In this document: in pieces, positions 59,887-64,000 of the stretch
Layout: each line of letters opens with the position of its first letter
Position numbering within the stretch: position 1 is the first letter of the stretch
Source of the DNA: an uncultured Eubacterium sp.
GTDB lineage: Bacteria; Bacillota; Clostridia; Lachnospirales; Lachnospiraceae
NCBI GenBank assembly: GCA_910580075.1
Contig: CAJTVR010000003.1
Span: 40,239-104,238, forward strand
Length of the DNA stretch: 64,000 nt
Reading direction: 5' to 3'
Made by a program: the position numbers and the translations under genes
The notes under the pieces: generated by a model
Seen by the model: only the letters and a program-made list of their open reading frames with translations
The model's database searches: none
What the model was told of the DNA's origin: nothing

Positions 59887-59979
59887 GAGGCTGCCACACT
59901 AAGAAAAAAACAAGATATAGTTTTAAGAGACATTTAAGCCTTCTATATCTTGTATTAATTTTCTTAATGCAGCAGCCCA
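59887..59979. repeat. MITE-like palindromic element, copy 2 (diverged)
   Basis: A related 93-base element: left end GAGGCTGCCACACTAAGAAAA, right end TTTTCTTAATGCAGCAGCCC, inner stem ACAAGATATAG / CTATATCTTGT (59910-59920, 59943-59953). The right half is nearly the same as in copy 1; the terminal repeats are degraded. It lies just beyond the stop of the lipoprotein gene. Confidence 0.7.
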
Positions 59980-60009
59980 TTGATTACCTTTCTTAGCTAT
60001 CCTGGTTAT

Positions 60010-60636
60010 TTATCTGGATAGTTCGTCCACTGACTTTTGACTAAAAAGAACAGTGATTGCATATACATGCTCATAGCCATATTTTTCGTATTCTTCCGGC
60101 TGAAAATAGAAGTCAGCCACATGGGACTGAACTTCATTTTTAGACGTCATGATTTGGATCACTAAAGGTATTTCTTTGTCATATATGACTTCGTTTTTTT
60201 CGGAAAAAACAGATGTTGTCCGGCTCATACTGCTAAAGTCATTTTTAAGTTCTTTTTCAAGTTCTTTTTTGTGCGATACCGCACCACTGTTATTTTCGCT
60301 TTGTACGGCAACTCTTACTCCGTCTGCTATATTCTCAAATCCAAGGGCAATCCGCCCCTTCGAATCTGTAACTGACTGACCGCCGCCTCCCATTATGATT
60401 TTCCATTTTCCATTGACCAGTTCGCAAGTATTCACCTGCATACTTTGTACGGTATCATCTGCATAAAAATCAAATATACGGTATTCCTGATTTAATCCCA
60501 GCAGTTCGGCAATATTTTTTTCCTCTTCCGTTAATTGTGCCGCTTCAATATACATTTCTTTGGAACTGCTTTTTGTACAGGCACTCATGGATAAAAGCAT
60601 TAAGCAGCAGCATAGTAAACCACACATTCGTTTCAT
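60010..60636 (-). CDS. Putative lipoprotein of unknown function
   Basis: 208 residues with a type II signal peptide, MKRMCGLLCCCLMLLSMSAC, the lipobox being SMSAC with the cysteine at about residue 20. The mature part begins with a Ser-rich linker and shows a predicted mixed alpha/beta fold (YRIFDFYADDTVQSMQVNTCELVNGKWKIIMGGGGQSVTDSKGRIALGFENIADGVRVAVQSE). I do not recognise the family. AGGGAGG lies upstream of the ATG. The gene is isolated. Confidence 0.8.
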   Translation of the reverse strand: MKRMCGLLCCCLMLLSMSACTKSSSKEMYIEAAQLTEEEKNIAELLGLNQEYRIFDFYADDTVQSMQVNTCELVNGKWKIIMGGGGQSVTDSKGRIALGFENIADGVRVAVQSENNSGAVSHKKELEKELKNDFSSMSRTTSVFSEKNEVIYDKEIPLVIQIMTSKNEVQSHVADFYFQPEEYEKYGYEHVYAITVLFSQKSVDELSR

Positions 60637-61509
60637 AACTGACCTCCCTGTATTGTCAGGTAATTTTCCTTAAAAATCATGTGAAATTTTGTTTCATATC
60701 TAAGATTCATGGGGCAGGGAGGCAGACATTTCTCTGTATCTGGTAACGAAGACAGAAAATGCAGGGTACACGAAGCAGAACGTCTTTGCTTTTGCTCTGC
60801 ACGGCCTTGTGTATACCCATCGTTTTATGGCAGCGAACCTCCCATGTCTGCCAGAATTACCTGTATCTCTGCAAGGTCCTCATGCTGCCGAAGCCACTCG
60901 CCACACTCGCATAATCTGCCAGTTTCTACAGCTGTTTGTACATGCTTGCAGGAGTCACTTGCATAATCTGCCAGTTTCTGCAGCTGTTTGAGATTGTCAA
61001 AACGTTCAATATCTCCCGCTTCTGCTATAAATCCGCTTCCTGCCAGCCGTTTGCCTGTATATGGAATCTCTTTCAGTTTTTGTTCCCTGTAGCAGTTCTT
61101 TCAGACCTACCGGATCCAGTAATCTTTATTTTACTCTGAAATATTTTTTTGTCAACCGGCCTTCTCATGTTTATAATGGCTATATAAAAAAGAGAATCCG
61201 GGGCTCGAGATAGTTTGAATCATGAAAGCAGCTTAGAACTTTTCAAATGCAGCGGCTTTTTAGCTTCCATATTGTTCCCCTGCTCTGTAAAATTTTTCCA
61301 GCCGCATTCTGTTGTATCCTTTCTGTTCCATCTCCTTCCATCGGGCAGCCGGCTGCTCCTATTCCATTTATTCCCATTTTTTAAGATTTTACACACGAAG
61401 CGGCAGATGCACTGTAAGGAGGCATACGGCACATGGCCGATACGTGGAAAAGATCATTTCCAGTCTTGTGCCCCATAAAATAGTATCACCGTCTTCTTTT
61501 AGCCAGTAC
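60637..61509. other. Gene-poor region with transposase debris
   Basis: About 870 bases upstream of the potassium transporter operon. Besides the IS110 remnant (60825-61079), I see no intact gene. The 61200-61480 part has short frames on both strands without family resemblance. It ends at the promoter of the Trk/Ktr genes. Confidence 0.45.
60825..61079 (-). pseudogene. IS110-family transposase C-terminal remnant with internal duplication
   Basis: 84 codons beginning KLKEIPYTGKRLAGSGFIAEAGDIERFDNLKQLQKLADYA, which matches the C-terminal IS116/IS110/IS902 domain (usual form: GVGxxTxxxxxAEIGDxxRFxxxxQLxxxAGL). A stretch of about 30 bases, CATAATCTGCCAGTTTCT plus flanks, then occurs twice (60907-60939 and 60960-60992 on the plus strand), the second unit shifting the protein frame. 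The rest of the transposase is gone. Confidence 0.6.
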
Positions 61510-61538
61510 TTGCACACCGCCTGAAACTTTGTTATACT
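61510..61538 (+). promoter_or_regulatory. Promoter of the potassium uptake operon
   Basis: TTGCAC (61510-61515) and TATACT (61533-61538) with a 17-base spacer, 82 bases upstream of the ATG at 61621. The short leader leaves no room for a ydaO-type c-di-AMP riboswitch. Confidence 0.7.
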
Positions 61539-61620
61539 AATCCATGTCTGAAAAATATTCCCAGAATTTTGTGGAAACTGTTTTTCACACAGCCTGATAT
61601 ATAAAAAACCGGAGGCTTTT

Positions 61621-62985
61621 ATGAAAATGGAATTTATAAAAAAGCACCTGACTACAACACAGATCATTACACTGAGCTTTCTGCTGGTCATACTGGCCGG
61701 CACACTGCTTTTAATGACACCATTTGCTTCTGCCAGCGGCAAAAGTACTCCTTTTGCAGATGCTCTGTTTACAGCCACAAGCTGTGTCTGTGTAACCGGA
61801 CTTGTAACGGTTACGACAGCTGTACACTGGAACCTGTTCGGGCATATCGTCATTCTTATTCTGATCCAGATTGGCGGTCTTGGTGTCATAGCTCTTGCAA
61901 CGGTCTTTATGATGCTGCTTGGCAAAAAAATATCATTAAGCAGCCGCAAACTTTTGGGCGACGCATTCAATCTGGAAACGCTGCAGGGACTTGTAAAATT
62001 TCTGCGAAAAGTATTTTTTGGAACTTTTCTTGTAGAAGGAATCGGTGCTCTGCTTTATCTGCCAGTATTTATTCCTGAATTCGGGGCAAAGGGCATCTGG
62101 TATGCTGTATTCCATGCTGTTTCAGCCTTCTGCAATGCAGGAATAGACCTGATCGGCTCAGACAGCCTGATACCTTATGTACACAATGTCTGGATCAACT
62201 GCGTAACAATGGCACTGATTATCGTAAGCGGCCTTGGATTTATCGTCTGGTTTGATATAATTGAAAACTTCAAAAAAAATATGCACTCAGGCAGGAGAAG
62301 CCTATTTTTCACGCTCAGGCTCCATACAAAAATCGTGCTCGTCATGACAGTATTTCTGCTTTTTGCCGGAGCAGTGTTCTATTACGCCTTTGAATATAAT
62401 AACCCTGGCACAATTGGAAATTTCACGCCGGGGCAGAAAATTCTGGCAGCCTGTTTTCAGTCGGTAACGACAAGAACAGCCGGATTTGTTACGATTCCGC
62501 AAAAAGAGCTTACTACCCCTTCTGTGATTGTAACGCTGTTTTTAATGTTTACAGGCGGTTCCCCGTCTGGTACGGCAGGAGGCGTAAAAACAACGACGCT
62601 TGCAATTATCATTTTAACAGTAGCTGCTACCGTACGCGGGCGTGAAGATATCATCTGTTTTCACCGGAGAATTTCAGACAAAACAGCCAGAAAAGCTCTT
62701 GCCGTTGTATTAATCAGCTTTTTGGCAAGCATTGCGGCAGTCATTGCCATGATGATTTTTGAACCGGGAGATGCTGCAGACCAGATTTTCGAAGTATACA
62801 GTGCACTGGGTACTGTCGGAATTTCAAGAGACTATACTTCGCTCGTCGGGCTGGCCGGAAAAATCATCCTGTGCATCTGTATGTTTCTCGGACGCATCGG
62901 CCCGATCACAATGGTTCTTGTATTTACGATGCGTGACCGTCAGACAGCTGCAAAACTGCCGGAAGAACACGTGACTGTCGGATAA
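61621..62985 (+). CDS. Potassium uptake protein, TrkH/KtrB family
   Basis: The membrane subunit of a Ktr/Trk K+ (or Na+-coupled K+) transporter; 454 residues with the M1-P-M2 fold repeated four times. Pore-loop glycines are visible in TATSCVCVTGLVT, AVSAFCNAGIDL, SVTTRTAGFVT and SALGTVGIS. The length fits KtrB-like proteins. GGAGG is just upstream of the ATG. The regulatory RCK subunit is encoded 96 bases downstream. Confidence 0.95.
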   Translation: MKMEFIKKHLTTTQIITLSFLLVILAGTLLLMTPFASASGKSTPFADALFTATSCVCVTGLVTVTTAVHWNLFGHIVILILIQIGGLGVIALATVFMMLLGKKISLSSRKLLGDAFNLETLQGLVKFLRKVFFGTFLVEGIGALLYLPVFIPEFGAKGIWYAVFHAVSAFCNAGIDLIGSDSLIPYVHNVWINCVTMALIIVSGLGFIVWFDIIENFKKNMHSGRRSLFFTLRLHTKIVLVMTVFLLFAGAVFYYAFEYNNPGTIGNFTPGQKILAACFQSVTTRTAGFVTIPQKELTTPSVIVTLFLMFTGGSPSGTAGGVKTTTLAIIILTVAATVRGREDIICFHRRISDKTARKALAVVLISFLASIAAVIAMMIFEPGDAADQIFEVYSALGTVGISRDYTSLVGLAGKIILCICMFLGRIGPITMVLVFTMRDRQTAAKLPEEHVTVG

Positions 62986-63081
62986 CATGTAAAAACTATT
63001 GTTCTGCTCTGCCTTTCAGGCTGACAGAAATTTGATAATAAATTTTAATTATATTTATAGACATAGAATCAGGAGAGAATT

Positions 63082-63744
63082 ATGAGAAAACAGGAAAGCA
63101 GAAAATCATATGCCGTTTTTGGATTAGGAGAATTTGGCAGAAGCGTGGCAGAAGAATTAATGGCTGCCGGAGCCGATGTACTTGCGATTGATAAGGATGA
63201 AGATCTGGTAAGCGACATCGCACCGGATGTCACAATGGCCGTTCAGGTCGATGCTACAGAGCTGCATGCCTTTGATTCCCTCGGGCTGTCCAACATGGAC
63301 GGCGTAATTGTAACCATTACCAGCTGCCTGGAAGCGAGCATTATGGCAATCATGGCTGCAAAAGAAGCCGGTGTACCATTTATCCTTGCCAAATCCCGCA
63401 ATTCTACCATGTCAGAAATATTTGAACGCATTGGAGCTGATAAAATCGTTACGCCAGAACGGGACGGCGGCATCCGTGTTGCAAGAAATATTGTTAACGG
63501 AAATTTTATAGATTTCATTGAACTTTCTAAAAGTGTCCGCATGGTAGAGATTAACGTGAAAGAAGAATGGATCGGACGAAACCTGAAGGAACTGTCTCTG
63601 CGGCAGAAACATAAACTTAATGTCGTGGCGCTGCGCCGGGATGGTGAGCTTACGACTGATGTAAATCCGGATCAGCCGTTTTGTAAAGGAGACAGTGTAC
63701 TTGTAATGATTGATAAAAAATATATCGGAGAGCTGCTGGACTAG
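63082..63744 (+). CDS. RCK-domain potassium uptake regulator, KtrA/TrkA family
   Basis: 220 residues: an RCK_N Rossmann domain with the nucleotide loop YAVFGLGEFGRSVAEELMAAGADVLAIDKDEDLV (GxGxxG and the acidic D binding the ribose), and an RCK_C domain from about residue 138 (MVEINVKEEWIGRNLKELSLRQKHKLNVVALRRDGEL). A single RCK pair, as in KtrA, rather than the double form of enterobacterial TrkA. It gates the upstream TrkH/KtrB protein. AGGAGAG lies upstream. A repeat-element copy follows about 35 bases after the stop. Confidence 0.95.
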   Translation: MRKQESRKSYAVFGLGEFGRSVAEELMAAGADVLAIDKDEDLVSDIAPDVTMAVQVDATELHAFDSLGLSNMDGVIVTITSCLEASIMAIMAAKEAGVPFILAKSRNSTMSEIFERIGADKIVTPERDGGIRVARNIVNGNFIDFIELSKSVRMVEINVKEEWIGRNLKELSLRQKHKLNVVALRRDGELTTDVNPDQPFCKGDSVLVMIDKKYIGELLD

Positions 63745-63779
63745 AGAGAGTGCTGTGTAATAGTACCGAAAAATATAGA

Positions 63780-64000
63780 TTCCCCGGACGCCGGGGCGGA
63801 GAAACTTTTTCCTTTTTCTGTTCCGCCTGCAAACAGTAAGAAATTCTAAATTTTCTGCGATCGTTCTGTGGCAGCGGACGGACCGGTGTCTGATGCCCTG
63901 GCGCTCTGTCATGCTTTATGTTCCGGCACTGGCAGGCACCTTTTGGGGCTTCCAGGTTTTCAAAAGCGGCAGGCAGTGAGCCCCAAATCCTGTGCATTGG
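63780..64000. repeat. Dispersed inverted-repeat element, copy C (cut by window end)
   Basis: Left arm (GGACGCCGG, GGAGAAACTTTTTCCTTTTT, TGTTCCG) and interior of the same element as copy A. Interior stems: GGTGTCTG (63885-63892) with CAGGCACC (63933-63940), and TTTGGGGCT (63942-63950) with AGCCCCAAA (63979-63987). Blocks such as GGACCGG, CTGATGCCCTG, CCTTTTGGGG and CCCCAAATCCTG are shared with copy A. The right arm lies beyond the window. Confidence 0.8.

Noticed and set aside
60709..60991. Overlapping plus-strand open frames of 60-85 codons downstream of the lipoprotein promoter
   Set aside because: They are antisense to the IS110 remnant, Cys/His-rich, and lack ribosome sites.
60907..60992. 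CRISPR-like repeat pair
   Set aside because: Only two units, inside a transposase remnant, and no cas genes in the window.
61539..61620. c-di-AMP (ydaO-type) riboswitch ahead of the potassium transporter
   Set aside because: Only about 80 bases lie between the promoter and the start codon, and the conserved core of that riboswitch is not seen.

Overview
The window looks like a chromosomal segment of a Gram-positive gut Firmicute, most likely Lachnospiraceae (Blautia / Ruminococcus-like; inferred from gene order and family content, not proven). Indicators are moderate GC, AAGGAGG-type ribosome binding sites with frequent GTG/TTG starts, a mutS-mutL-miaA-radC-mreBCD-PBP2-minCDE-rodA-mgsA run, a yggS-sepF-ylmH-lspA-rluD division cluster, and Clostridia-typical DUF378, DUF4869 and DUF3781 proteins.

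Layout. 1-16 kb (+): housekeeping block for mismatch repair, tRNA modification, elongation machinery (MreBCD, PBP2, RodA), septum placement (MinCDE), methylglyoxal synthase and a lipoprotein D,D-carboxypeptidase. 16-23 kb: a small P-loop protein, DUF378 (-), then a (+) block with an HlyD-like membrane protein, YggS, SepF, YlmH, signal peptidase II, an RluD-type pseudouridine synthase and a cytidylate-kinase-like protein. 23-28.6 kb (-): Dtd, then a coupled set kptA / DUF4869 / P-loop ATPase, DUF3800, DUF3781 and an Rpn-type PD-(D/E)XK nuclease. 28.8-33.3 kb: a decayed IS3 element and a graveyard of sugar genes (acyltransferase, DegT aminotransferase, fcl, gmd).

33-54.7 kb (-): one surface-polysaccharide locus read leftward from an XRE-type regulator. 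It holds a Wzz-like chain-length protein split by an amber codon, an epimerase, four GT2/GT4 glycosyltransferases, a flippase, a GT17 glycosyltransferase, an EpsG/Wzy-like polymerase, UDP-xylose synthase, a zinc-ribbon methyltransferase, a sulfotransferase-like protein, UDP-GlcNAc 2-epimerase, and a complete route from PEP to CMP-2-aminoethylphosphonate (PEP mutase, phosphonopyruvate decarboxylase, AEP transaminase, cytidylyltransferase). Two methyltransferases carry long poly-G tracts: one is in frame (G9), the other out of frame (G10), which suggests phase variation. No initiating sugar transferase is visible.

55-64 kb: a TtcA-type tRNA thiolase and a tyrosine recombinase (+); a methyltransferase, a LysM YneA-like division suppressor behind two LexA-type boxes, and a lipoprotein (-); then a Ktr/Trk potassium uptake pair (+).

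The most unusual non-coding signal is a dispersed element with long terminal inverted repeats. It has one complete copy after mutS, one copy cut by the window end after ktrA, and an arms-only hairpin after the recombinase gene. The two long copies contain internal stems that differ by compensatory base changes, as expected for a conserved RNA structure.
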